Positions 47,723 to 55,970 of a stretch of 64,000 bases of DNA are shown piece by piece. The position numbers and the translations under genes were made by a program. The notes under the pieces were generated by a model that did not search any database, was not told where the DNA came from, and saw only the letters and a list, made by a program, of their open reading frames with translations. The DNA lies in contig JARLJS010000088.1 of assembly GCA_031291075.1 (NCBI GenBank), positions 1 to 64,000 on the forward strand. The letters run 5' to 3'. Positions within the stretch are counted from its first letter, which is position 1; each line of letters begins with the position of its first letter. This DNA is from Nevskia sp. (GTDB lineage: Bacteria > Pseudomonadota > Gammaproteobacteria > Nevskiales > Nevskiaceae).

Positions 47723-48490
47723 ATGAGCCAGATCACGCTGCAGGCACCGCCGGGCTACGGCGCCCTGACGCCGTTCGACCGGCAGCGCCATGCCGGCCTC
47801 GGCCTGCGCGAGGATCGCACACTGGGCTGGTGCGCCGTCCTCAACAGCGTGTTCCTCAACGCGGTGGAACTGGCGCGCGCCGCCCTCGACTACCCCATCG
47901 CCTTCGTGCGGGAGGAAAGCAGCGGCGAGTTCCTGCCGGTGGCGGTGCTGGGCCTGCGCGCCAAGGAGAACCTGTTCGTGGACCGGGAGGGCCGCTGGAG
48001 CCCGCATGCCTACATCCCGGCCTACGTACGCCGCCATCCCTTCTGCATCGCCGAGATCCCGGCGGCGGAAGGCGCCGAGCCGCAGCGGCTGGTATGCGTG
48101 CAGGAGGACCAGCTCGCGCCCTCGGCGTCCCCGTTGCTCGACAGTCGTGGCGAGGCCACGCCGACCTGGGTGCCGTTGCTGCAGCTGATCGAGGCGGTGG
48201 AGGGCGCGCGCCAGCAGACCCGCGCCTTCACCCGCCGCCTGGAGGCTTTCGGCCTGTTCACCCCCTTCGACGCCCTGGCGCTGCCGCGCGACGGCCAGCA
48301 GCTGCGGCTGCAGGGCATGCACCGCGTCGACGAGGATCGCCTCAACGCCCTGGGCGCGCGCGAGCAGAAACTGCTGATGCGCAAAGGCGAGCTGCGCGCG
48401 GTCTACGCCCACCTGTTGTCGCTGGAAAACTTCGCCAAGCTGCTGAACCTGACCGCCGAAAAAGATGGGCGTCGAGATACGGCTCACTGA
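47723..48490 (+). CDS. SapC-family protein
   Basis: 255 residues matching the SapC family (named after a Campylobacter S-layer locus). It has family-like text such as HAGLGLREDRTLGWCAVLN, VFLNAVELARAALDYPIAFVRE, FLPVAVLGLRAKENLFVD and YIPAYVRRHPFCIAE. No signal peptide, so it is cytoplasmic. The biochemical activity is unknown; in other proteobacteria family members often lie beside TonB receptors, cupin-like and halogenase-like genes. Here its 3' end overlaps the sulfotransferase-like gene by 26 bases, which argues for joint action. Confidence 0.85.
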   Translation: MSQITLQAPPGYGALTPFDRQRHAGLGLREDRTLGWCAVLNSVFLNAVELARAALDYPIAFVREESSGEFLPVAVLGLRAKENLFVDREGRWSPHAYIPAYVRRHPFCIAEIPAAEGAEPQRLVCVQEDQLAPSASPLLDSRGEATPTWVPLLQLIEAVEGARQQTRAFTRRLEAFGLFTPFDALALPRDGQQLRLQGMHRVDEDRLNALGAREQKLLMRKGELRAVYAHLLSLENFAKLLNLTAEKDGRRDTAH

Positions 48491-49553
48491 CCGCGAGCTG
48501 CCGGTCTCGCCGGTCTTCATCGACTACCTGGCCCACCTGCTCGACGGCCGTCCCTACGACGACGACGAGTGGGCCAACCAGACCTCGGAGGCGCTCAACT
48601 ACGGCCTGCCCGAGCTGCAGCGCCGCGCCGAGTCCGCCGCCCCGCGGGTGATCGACGACCCGCAGGGGCGCGCCTGCATCGGCCGCGCCTACAGCCTGCT
48701 GATGGCGCTGCTCACCGGGGATTTCCAGCCGATCGCCGATCTGCAGAAAAGGTTCGATTTCGTCAACGTGGTCGGCATCCCGCGCACCGGCGGCTCCTAC
48801 CTCACAGCGGAGCTGTACCGCGCGCTGGGAATCGAGCCGCGCCACGTACCGTTCGCCCTCGCCCACGACGGTTTTCCCGAAGCCGGCCCGTTCGAGCTGG
48901 AACCGGCGGCCAACAGCTGGATCCGCAGCCTGCACACCATGGCCGAATACCTGACCATGGTGGAGCTGTTCTTCGGCGGGCGCGCGCCGCACGGCGAGCG
49001 CATCGTGGTGCCCAAGAAGCTGACCAAGGGAATCTACGCCGGCGGCTTCATCCACCGCGTGCTGGGCGATGCGGTGGAGCACATCGTGACCCTGCGCCAC
49101 CCGGTGGCGGCCTGCATATCGACCTACGAGAAGTCCGGTGGCCTGCCGGCCGACGGCCGCTTCACGGTGCGCTCCAACATCGAGGACTGGTGCCGGCGCG
49201 ACCTGCTCTACACCGGCTGCGACCGCGACGAGATGGCAGCGATGGACTACTTCGACGCCTACCTGCGCTACTGGGAGCAGTACCACTACTACGCCGCCAC
49301 CACCGGGCTCTCGGCCAGCCGCGGGCTGCGCGTGGTGGTCTACGGCCGCGAGCGGCTGGAAGGACTGGCGCGCAGCTTCCACGCCCGTTTCGGCAGCGCG
49401 CTGCAACCCCATGCGTTCCTGGCGGACGATACGGCACGACGGCGGCATCCGGACTGGATCGAACGCGCCCGGCCGGCACTATTGCGGGTGGCGGGGGTGT
49501 GGCAACGCGTCGGCCTGACGTTTCCCGTCGACGAAGTGGAAGAATGCTGGTGA
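48465..49553 (+). CDS. Sulfotransferase-like P-loop protein
   Basis: 362 residues. The PAPS-binding type P-loop is visible as VVGIPRTGGSYLTAEL at about 102-117, and a downstream TLRHPVAACISTYEKSGG matches the 3'-phosphate-binding RxP..S region of sulfotransferases. A glycosaminoglycan or protein tyrosine sulfotransferase-like fold is likely, but the acceptor is unknown. The first 95 residues are an unrecognised extension (PVSPVFIDYLAHLLDGRPYD). The ATG at 48465 lies inside sapC in another frame. Located 34 bases before the glycosyltransferase gene. Confidence 0.7.
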   Translation: MGVEIRLTDRELPVSPVFIDYLAHLLDGRPYDDDEWANQTSEALNYGLPELQRRAESAAPRVIDDPQGRACIGRAYSLLMALLTGDFQPIADLQKRFDFVNVVGIPRTGGSYLTAELYRALGIEPRHVPFALAHDGFPEAGPFELEPAANSWIRSLHTMAEYLTMVELFFGGRAPHGERIVVPKKLTKGIYAGGFIHRVLGDAVEHIVTLRHPVAACISTYEKSGGLPADGRFTVRSNIEDWCRRDLLYTGCDRDEMAAMDYFDAYLRYWEQYHYYAATTGLSASRGLRVVVYGRERLEGLARSFHARFGSALQPHAFLADDTARRRHPDWIERARPALLRVAGVWQRVGLTFPVDEVEECW

Positions 49554-49587
49554 GCCGCGGCGACCGGCCGGCGGAGCGCTGAGGCGT

Positions 49588-50766
49588 ATGGCGCGCGTCC
49601 TCCTGGCCTGGGAACTGGGCGGCGGCTATGGCCACCTGGCGAAGCTGCGGCTGGTGGCGCGCGCGCTGCGCAGCGCCGGGCACGAATGCGTGTTCGCGGT
49701 GCGCCTGCTGGAGAACGCGGCGGAGTTCCTCGAACCGGGGCTGGGCCCGGTGCTGCAGGCACCGGTGCGGCTGGGGCCTGGCCGCAACCCGGTGGACGTG
49801 CAGCTCAGCTACGCCAGCCTGCTGCACAACACCGGCTTCGACGACCCGCTCGGACTGTCCGCCCGCATCGCCGCCTGGCGCGAGCTGATGCGTGCCTTCC
49901 GCGTCGACCGGGTGCTCGCCGACCACAGTCCGATCGCCATCATCGCGGCGCGCGCCGAGGGCCTGCCCGTCGCGGCCGGAGGCAGCGGCTTCATGCTGCC
50001 GCCGCTGACGCGGCCGTTCCCATGCTTCCAGCCGTGGACGCGGGTGGACCCGGAACAACTGGTGCGCAACGAGGAACAGGTGCTGCTGGAGCTGAACTGC
50101 GCCCTGGAGCACCTGCGGCTGCCACCCTATCCCAGCCTGCAGCACATCTTCGACAGCTGCACCCGGCTGCTGCTGACCTATCCGGAGCTGGACCACTACG
50201 ACATCCCGCGCAACGAGCCCTACCTGGGGGTGCCGGAGTTCTCGCACGGAGCGGCGCCGCAATGGCCGCCGGGAACGGCGCCGAAGGTGCTGGCCTACCT
50301 GCGGCCGCACCAGAACATCGAGGCGATGCTGCAGGCGCTCTCCGCCAGCCGGGCGCGGGTGCTGCTGCGCATCGCCGAGGTCGAGCCGGAACGCCTGCGC
50401 GGCTACCTGCGGCCAGGGCTTGCGATCGTGGGCTCCGCGGTCGACCTGCGCCGCGCCGCCGAGGAGTGCGACGCATATATCAACTATGCCGCCTACGGCA
50501 ACATCGTCGACATGCTGCTCGCCGGCAAGCCCGGCGTGCTGTGGCCGGACCACCTGGAACGCTCGCTGGTGGCGCGGCGCGTGGAGCAGATGGGCGCCGC
50601 GGTGGTGGCGCCGCCGCAGGGCGGCTTCGACGCCGGCGCAGCGCTGGAGCGGGCACTGACCGATCCCGCGCTCCGCCGCGCCGCCGAGGGCTTCGCCGCG
50701 CGCTATGGCGGCTGGGACCGCGCCGGCCTGCCGGCGCTGATGGCGCAGCGGCTGCTCGGCACCTGA
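49588..50766 (+). CDS. GT-B glycosyltransferase (GT1/UGT-like)
   Basis: 392 residues with a two-Rossmann GT-B plan. The N-terminal LLAWELGGGYGHLAKLRLVARAL is an acceptor-domain opening. The C-terminal donor site has ECDAYINYAAYGNIVDMLLAGKPGVLWPDHLERSLVARRVEQMG, the HGGxGT...GxPxxxxPxxxDQ pattern with Tyr in place of the usual His/Gly. No signal peptide or membrane helix. End of the plus-strand run that begins at tpsB; sugar donor and acceptor are unknown. Confidence 0.78.
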   Translation: MARVLLAWELGGGYGHLAKLRLVARALRSAGHECVFAVRLLENAAEFLEPGLGPVLQAPVRLGPGRNPVDVQLSYASLLHNTGFDDPLGLSARIAAWRELMRAFRVDRVLADHSPIAIIAARAEGLPVAAGGSGFMLPPLTRPFPCFQPWTRVDPEQLVRNEEQVLLELNCALEHLRLPPYPSLQHIFDSCTRLLLTYPELDHYDIPRNEPYLGVPEFSHGAAPQWPPGTAPKVLAYLRPHQNIEAMLQALSASRARVLLRIAEVEPERLRGYLRPGLAIVGSAVDLRRAAEECDAYINYAAYGNIVDMLLAGKPGVLWPDHLERSLVARRVEQMGAAVVAPPQGGFDAGAALERALTDPALRRAAEGFAARYGGWDRAGLPALMAQRLLGT

Positions 50767-50802
50767 GCCCCTAGGGCCATACCACGTGGCCATCGGATCC
50801 GC

Positions 50803-51399
50803 TCAGGCCTTGCGCACGGCGTTCCAGGCCGCGCTGGCGAACAGCCCGGCGTGCTCGGTGATGTCGCTGCTCACCTGGCCGTTGAGCCAGCGCCGCGCGT
50901 AGTCGTGCACGGGCCCCAACACCAGGGACGGCACACAGTCCGGCGGCAGCCGGCGCAGGGTGCCGGCTTTGAAATGCGGTCCGAAGAAGTCGCCGACCAC
51001 CTTGGCGTAATGGTCGTTCACCTCCTGCAGCTGGGCACGGCCGGTCTGCGCAAGGCGGCTGCTCGACACGGTATAGATGAAGCGCGCCCATTCCGGGTTG
51101 GCGCTGATCCAGTCGATCAGCGACTCGACCACGATCCTGACCCCCTGCTGAGCGGTGCCGGCCTTGCGCAGCCGCTTTTCAAGCTGCAGCAGGTTGCCGC
51201 GCAGGCCCTCGGCCAGCAGGGCGATCGCGATCCCTTCCTTGCTGGAAAAGTGATAGTAGATGCTGCCGACGCTGGCGCCGGCGCGCCGCCCGATCTCGTC
51301 GATCGGCGTCGCCTCGATGCCGTTCTGGTTGAAACACTGCAGCGCAGTCATCAGGATGGCGCTGCGCCGATCCACCGGCCTGGCTTCTTTCTCACTCAT
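50803..51399 (-). CDS. TetR/AcrR-family transcriptional repressor
   Basis: 198 residues. The N-terminal helix-turn-helix is typical (RRSAILMTALQCFNQNGIEA, then TPIDEIGRRAGASVGSIYYHFSSKEG). The ligand domain (about 70-190) is not assignable but contains WARFIYTVSSSRL. It lies 59 bases downstream of an acyl-CoA dehydrogenase gene on the same strand, with its own palindromic operator-like site just upstream. It probably senses an acyl-CoA or related metabolite and represses both genes. Confidence 0.92.
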   Translation of the reverse strand: MSEKEARPVDRRSAILMTALQCFNQNGIEATPIDEIGRRAGASVGSIYYHFSSKEGIAIALLAEGLRGNLLQLEKRLRKAGTAQQGVRIVVESLIDWISANPEWARFIYTVSSSRLAQTGRAQLQEVNDHYAKVVGDFFGPHFKAGTLRRLPPDCVPSLVLGPVHDYARRWLNGQVSSDITEHAGLFASAAWNAVRKA

Positions 51400-51405
51400 G
51401 GGACC

Positions 51406-51420
51406 TAGAATACCGCTCTA
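51406..51420. promoter_or_regulatory. Operator-like palindrome before the TetR gene
   Basis: TAGAATACCGCTCTA, a TAGAR-N5-YTCTA palindrome, lies seven bases upstream of the tetR start. The same pattern occurs twice upstream of the acyl-CoA dehydrogenase. Its position suggests autorepression. Confidence 0.7.
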
Positions 51421-51458
51421 GCCCGCCGACCGCTCCAGCACCGGGCCGGCCCCGGCGG

Positions 51459-52598
51459 CTACAAACCAAGGCTCCTGGCGATGACGTTGCGCTGGATCTC
51501 GCAGGTGCCGCCGGCGTAGAGCGCCAGCAACGACTCCCGCATCCGCCGCTGCATCGGCGTCTCGTTGAGGTAGGCTTTCGCGCCCAGCAGGCGCATCCCG
51601 TTCATTACGATCTCGTTGACGCCCTCGGCGGCGAACACCTTGGCCATGCTGACCTCCTTGATGGCCGGCAGCCCCTGCGCGATTTTCCATGCTGCCGAAT
51701 AGGTCAGCAGACGCATCGCCTCGATCCGCGTCGCCATGTCGGCGAGCTGGTGCTGGATCGCCTGGAACCGCGCCACCGGCTGCCCGAACTGCTCGCGGGT
51801 GTTGACGTAGGCGAGCGCCTCCTCGAACGCCGCCCGCGCCAGGCCCACGCAGGAAGCCGCCACCGTCAGGCGTTCCAGGCCGCCGCCGAGCATGAGGAAG
51901 GACCAGCCCTGGTTCTCGCCACCCAGGCAGGCGTCCCGCGCCACGCGCACGTCGCGGTATTCGATCCGGCAGGACGCCACGTCGTTGCCGGCGATCTTGT
52001 CCAGCGGCGTGATGGTCAGGCCCGCACTCTGCCTGGGCACGATCAGCAGGCTGGTGCCGCGGCTGGCCTTGCCTTCCGTGGCGGTGCGCGCGGCGGTGAG
52101 GATGAAGTCGGCATCCGCGGCGCCGGTGGTGTAGAGCTTGGTGCCGTTGAGCAGGTAACCGTCCGTGTCGCGGACGGCGCCGAGCTGGATGGCGGCAGCG
52201 TCCGAACCGGCCCCCGGCTCGGTGAGGGCGAAGGCGAACCGCACCCCGCCCCCGGCGATGCCGCGCACGTACCGCTGCTTCTGTTCCTCGCTGCCCGCGA
52301 GGCCGATCAGCGCGCCGCAGATGCCGTTGACGAACAGGATGTTGCTCGCGCTGGTGCTGTGGCGGGCCACCTCTTCGTTGATCACGCACAGATCGACGGT
52401 GCCGCCGCCTCCGCCGTCGTAGGCCGCGGGCAGGCAGTGGCCGAGGATACCGGCCGTCGCCATCGCCTGGTGCAGCTCGGCGGGGTAGGCGGGATGGCGG
52501 TCGCGCCGCGCCTCTCCCTCGGTCGGGCAGTGCGCCGCGCAAAAGGCGACGACCCGGTCACGCAGCGCTTCCTGTTCCTTCGAGAAATGGAAATTCAT
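51459..52598 (-). CDS. Acyl-CoA dehydrogenase family protein
   Basis: 379 residues of the flavin-dependent acyl-CoA dehydrogenase fold. The N-terminal FSKEQEALRDRVVAF helix, the FAD-site FALTEPGAGSDAA, and the C-terminal CEIQRNVIARSLGL are conserved. The usual C-terminal YEGT glutamate is replaced by YAGGT, so the catalytic base must come from elsewhere or the substrate is atypical. ATG at 52598 used; a TTG two codons upstream is the alternative. Under an apparent double TetR operator at 52617-52644. Confidence 0.9.
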   Translation of the reverse strand: MNFHFSKEQEALRDRVVAFCAAHCPTEGEARRDRHPAYPAELHQAMATAGILGHCLPAAYDGGGGGTVDLCVINEEVARHSTSASNILFVNGICGALIGLAGSEEQKQRYVRGIAGGGVRFAFALTEPGAGSDAAAIQLGAVRDTDGYLLNGTKLYTTGAADADFILTAARTATEGKASRGTSLLIVPRQSAGLTITPLDKIAGNDVASCRIEYRDVRVARDACLGGENQGWSFLMLGGGLERLTVAASCVGLARAAFEEALAYVNTREQFGQPVARFQAIQHQLADMATRIEAMRLLTYSAAWKIAQGLPAIKEVSMAKVFAAEGVNEIVMNGMRLLGAKAYLNETPMQRRMRESLLALYAGGTCEIQRNVIARSLGL

Positions 52599-52616
52599 CG
52601 GCAAGTCCTCGCTGAA

Positions 52617-52644
52617 TAGAACGATGTTCTAGAGTATCGTTCTA
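52617..52644. promoter_or_regulatory. Double TetR-type operator upstream of the acyl-CoA dehydrogenase
   Basis: Two palindromes overlap by two bases: TAGAACGATGTTCTA (52617-52631) and TAGAGTATCGTTCTA (52630-52644). The outer arms tagaacgat and atcgttcta are also exact inverted copies. They match the single site at 51406-51420 and sit 19-46 bases before the dehydrogenase start, a promoter position. Confidence 0.78.
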
Positions 52645-52815
52645 CTCAAAGCGCGCAGTCAACCCGCCGCCGGGGACAGTCCGCGACGCGGCCGCCGGCC
52701 GCGATCCCGGCCGCCCGGAGTGATGGGATGTCTCGTTAACTTTCCCGCGGGTCGCCCGTCTTGGGCCGGCGGCGCCGGCGCGAGGACGGGCGCGGGGCGG
52801 CGTTTCAGCCGCTGC

Positions 52816-53982
52816 TCAAAGAGCCTGCCGGGCCAGCCAGCCCTTCAACGGCCCGAGCCGGTCCACCGCTTCCAGGCCCAGGCCCAGCGCCGCCTTCAGC
52901 CCCGGCAGACGCAGGCGGAAGGCGCGGTACAGGCTGTCGGTGAGCGCGAGCATCTCCACGTTCTGTGCCTTGCGCGCACGGCCATAGCGCTGCAGGTTGC
53001 GCAGGCTGTAGGGGTCGCGTCCCGCCTCGCGCGCCTCCGCCAGGGTCGCGCCAAGCTGCGCGACGTCGGCAAAGCCGAGGTTGACGCCCTGCCCGGCCAG
53101 CGGGTGCACGGTGTGGGCGGCGTCGCCCACCAGCACCAGGCCGGGCCGCACGTACTCGGTGGCGTGCTGCAGCCGCAGCGGGAAGGAGATGCGCCGGGTC
53201 ACCGCGGTCACTTCGCCCAGCGCGTATTCCGCGGCGGCGCCGAGACGGGTCATGAAGGCCGCGTCGTCCAGCGCCAGCAGCTCGGCGGCCAGCGGTTGCT
53301 CCGCCGACCAGACGATGGAGCAGCGGCCGTCGGCCAGCGGCAGGAAGGCCAGCGGGCCGGTGCCGAGGAAGCGCTGCCAGGCGGTGGCCTCATGGGGCCT
53401 GCCGGTCTGCACATGACAGACGATGGCATGGTGGGCATAGGCCCAGCCCACCGTGTCGATGCCGGCCAGCGCACGCAGCTGCGAGTCGGCGCCGTCCGCC
53501 GCCACCACCAGCCGGGCCCGCAGCTCGCGGCCGTCGGCCAGGCGCAGCACGCTTTCCGGCGCGCCGAATTCAGCCGAAGCGATGGTGGCGTGCTCGAAGC
53601 GCGCGATGTCGCCCAGGCGCCGCCACAGCACGTCCAGGATGAGGCCGTGCTCGACGATCCAGCCCAGCTCGCTGCGCCCAACGTCGGCGGCGCCGAAACG
53701 CAGCGCGTGCGCGGGATCGCGCTCCCACACGCGCATCGACACGTACGGCGACACGCGCCGGGCCGCGATCTCCGGCCAGGCGCCCAGCGCGTCGAGCAAC
53801 TGCATGGAAGCCGGCGAGGTGGCGTAGACGCGCAGGTCGTAGTCGGCCGGGTCGTGCGCCGGCGGCGCGCCGCCGCGCTCCAGCAGCGCCACCGCGCAGC
53901 CCTGCCCACGCAGCGCCAGCGCCGCGGCGGCGCCCACCGGGCCGCCGCCCACCACGATCGCGTCGAAGCGCAGCGAGGTCAT
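52816..53982 (-). CDS. UbiH/UbiF/VisC-family FAD-dependent ubiquinone-biosynthesis hydroxylase
   Basis: 388 residues. The FAD dinucleotide motif FDAIVVGGGPVGAAAALAL starts the protein, and the family motif GDAAHTVHPLAGQGVNLGFAD binds the ribityl chain of FAD. VVAADGADSQLR is the central DG motif. It hydroxylates the ubiquinone ring during biosynthesis; I cannot decide between UbiH, UbiI and UbiF. It is last of a ygfB-pepP-hydroxylase order that is conserved in gammaproteobacteria. A GC stem cgcccgtc/gacgggcg at 52753-52792 lies beyond its stop. Confidence 0.9.
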   Translation of the reverse strand: MTSLRFDAIVVGGGPVGAAAALALRGQGCAVALLERGGAPPAHDPADYDLRVYATSPASMQLLDALGAWPEIAARRVSPYVSMRVWERDPAHALRFGAADVGRSELGWIVEHGLILDVLWRRLGDIARFEHATIASAEFGAPESVLRLADGRELRARLVVAADGADSQLRALAGIDTVGWAYAHHAIVCHVQTGRPHEATAWQRFLGTGPLAFLPLADGRCSIVWSAEQPLAAELLALDDAAFMTRLGAAAEYALGEVTAVTRRISFPLRLQHATEYVRPGLVLVGDAAHTVHPLAGQGVNLGFADVAQLGATLAEAREAGRDPYSLRNLQRYGRARKAQNVEMLALTDSLYRAFRLRLPGLKAALGLGLEAVDRLGPLKGWLARQAL

Positions 53983-54004
53983 GCGCCGCAGAGGTTCCCT
54001 GGCG

Positions 54005-55327
54005 TCAAGAGGCCATCAGCGCTTCAATGTCGGCAACCCGCTTGGGCACGCCGCCGGTCAGCACCTCGGGACCGCGCTCGGTGATCAGCACGTCGTCCTC
54101 GATGCGGATGCCGATGCCGAGAAAGCGCGGGTCCACGCCCTCGCTGTCCGGCGCGATGTACAGGCCCGGCTCCACCGTCATCACCATGCCGGGGACGAAC
54201 GGCCGCGGCTGGCCGTCGAGTTTGTAGCGGCCGACGTCGTGCACGTCCAGGCCCAGCCAGTGGCCGGTGCCGTGCATGTAGAAGCGGCGGTGCTGCTCGG
54301 TCTTGATCAACTCGTCGGGGTCGCCCTTGAGCAGGCCCAGCGCCACCATACCCTCGGTCAGCACGCGGGTCGCCACCTCGTGCGGGCGGCCGGAGGAATT
54401 GCCGGGGCGCAGCTCGGCGATGGCGGCGAGCTGCGCCGCCAGCACCACCTCGTACACCGCCTTCTGCGCGCCGCTGAACCTGCCGTTCACCGGGAAGCTG
54501 CGGGTGATGTCGGCGGTGTAGCCGTGGTACTCGCCGCCGGCGTCGATCAGCAGCAAGTCGCCGTCGCGGAGCTGCGCCTCGTTTTCCTTGTAGTGCAGGA
54601 TGCAGGAATTGTGGCCGCCGCCGACGATGGAACCGTAGCCCGGCTCCATCTGGTGATTCTCGAACTCGTTGTGGATCTCCGCCGCCACCTGCCATTCCCA
54701 GCGACCGGGCGTGGTGCTGCGCATGGCGCGCACGTGCGCGCGCGCCGACACCCCGCAGGCGTGCCGCAGCAGCGCCAGCTCCGCCTCGGTCTTGACCAGG
54801 CGCAGCTCGTGCAGGCTGGTGTCCAGCGAGACGAACTCGGTCGGCGCGGCCGGCCCGCGCCGCGACACCTCGCGAATCTCGCGCACGCAGGCGGTGATGC
54901 GCACATCCCACTCCGGGTGCTCGCCCAGGGTGTAGTAGACCTTGCCGCGGCCGGCCAGCAGGCCCGGCAGCATGTTGGCCAGATCCCCGACGACGAAAGC
55001 CTGGTCGGCGCCGTAATCGGCCACCGCCCCTTCCGGGCCGGCGCGGCGGCCGTCCCAGATCTCGCGTTCCTTGTTGCGCTCGCGCACGAACAGCAGGAAG
55101 GCGCCCTCGGCCCGGCCCGGCGCCAGCACCGCCATCGCCTCCGGCTCGTTGAAGCCGGTGAGGTACCAGAAATCGGAGTCCTGCCGGAACTTGTAGTGCA
55201 CGTCGCGGTTGCGCACCACCTCCCGCGCGGCGGGGATGATGGCCACGCCGTCGCGGCCGATCGCCTCCATCAGGCGCGCGCGCCGGAGCGCCAGTTCCTT
55301 GAGTTCGGCGGCAGCGGGTGCAGGCAT
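54005..55327 (-). CDS. pepP: Xaa-Pro aminopeptidase
   Basis: 440 residues, close to the E. coli enzyme. N-terminal creatinase-like domain with DSDFWYLTGFNEPEA, then a pita-bread metallopeptidase domain. Two-metal ligands are visible in LLLIDAGGEYHGYTADITR (two Asp), HGTGHWLGLDVHD (His), VEPGLY (Glu) and GIRIEDDVL (Glu). It removes N-terminal residues before proline. Located 10 bases after ygfB and 22 before the hydroxylase gene. Confidence 0.96.
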   Translation of the reverse strand: MPAPAAAELKELALRRARLMEAIGRDGVAIIPAAREVVRNRDVHYKFRQDSDFWYLTGFNEPEAMAVLAPGRAEGAFLLFVRERNKEREIWDGRRAGPEGAVADYGADQAFVVGDLANMLPGLLAGRGKVYYTLGEHPEWDVRITACVREIREVSRRGPAAPTEFVSLDTSLHELRLVKTEAELALLRHACGVSARAHVRAMRSTTPGRWEWQVAAEIHNEFENHQMEPGYGSIVGGGHNSCILHYKENEAQLRDGDLLLIDAGGEYHGYTADITRSFPVNGRFSGAQKAVYEVVLAAQLAAIAELRPGNSSGRPHEVATRVLTEGMVALGLLKGDPDELIKTEQHRRFYMHGTGHWLGLDVHDVGRYKLDGQPRPFVPGMVMTVEPGLYIAPDSEGVDPRFLGIGIRIEDDVLITERGPEVLTGGVPKRVADIEALMAS

Positions 55328-55337
55328 GGCGGAAAGC

Positions 55338-55907
55338 TCAGTGCAGGGTCGTCGAATGCGCCACGGCAGCGGGCGGGCGCGGGTGCAGTTCCATGTAGAT
55401 CAGCTGGGCGCCGACGCGGATGTACTCCACCAGCTCGGCGTAGGCGCCTTCCTCGACCTCGAGGTCATCGCCGGATTCCAGCGAGGCGCGGGTGAACTGG
55501 GTGAAGTCCTTGATGATCTCGCGCACCTCGTCGGAGCACTCGCGCAGCTCCAACTCGATGCGCCCGGCGAGGCCGTAGAGGAAGCCCTCGCACCAGGCAC
55601 CGAGGGCGCGGGCCCGCTCGGCCAGGCTGACGTCGTCCTCCGGCAGCAGCGGCATGAAGCCGGTCTGCATGTCGGCCAGGGCGAAGACGGCCTGCTCGCA
55701 GAGCCGGCGCAGCTCGGCCACGGCGGCGCCGTCCGGCTGCACTTCCTCCTCGTCCAGCAGTTCCACCGGGTCGATTTCCTCCGGCTTCTGCCGGCACAGG
55801 GCGCCGCACAGGGCACCGTGGTAGCCGGACGCCTCATCGGCGTAGCCAAGGCTGGACAGGACGCCGGCAAGGTCTTCGTAGTGCAGCATCGATGACGACA
55901 TGTTCAT
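55338..55907 (-). CDS. ygfB: UPF0149/YgfB-family protein
   Basis: 189 residues of the all-alpha YgfB/YecA family, with GYHGALCGALCRQ near the N-terminus, EGFLYGL and a C-terminal AELVEYIRVGAQLIYMEL. Acidic overall. In Pseudomonas YgfB affects antibiotic-stress gene expression, but the general role is unknown. A clear GGAGG lies six bases before the ATG at 55907. The gene is first in the ygfB-pepP-hydroxylase operon and divergent from argA across 63 bases. Confidence 0.93.
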   Translation of the reverse strand: MNMSSSMLHYEDLAGVLSSLGYADEASGYHGALCGALCRQKPEEIDPVELLDEEEVQPDGAAVAELRRLCEQAVFALADMQTGFMPLLPEDDVSLAERARALGAWCEGFLYGLAGRIELELRECSDEVREIIKDFTQFTRASLESGDDLEVEEGAYAELVEYIRVGAQLIYMELHPRPPAAVAHSTTLH

Positions 55908-55970
55908 AGTATACCTCCGGCCGCCCGCCGCACGGGCGGGCCGGCCGGCACTGGCTTAAAATCCCCGGCA

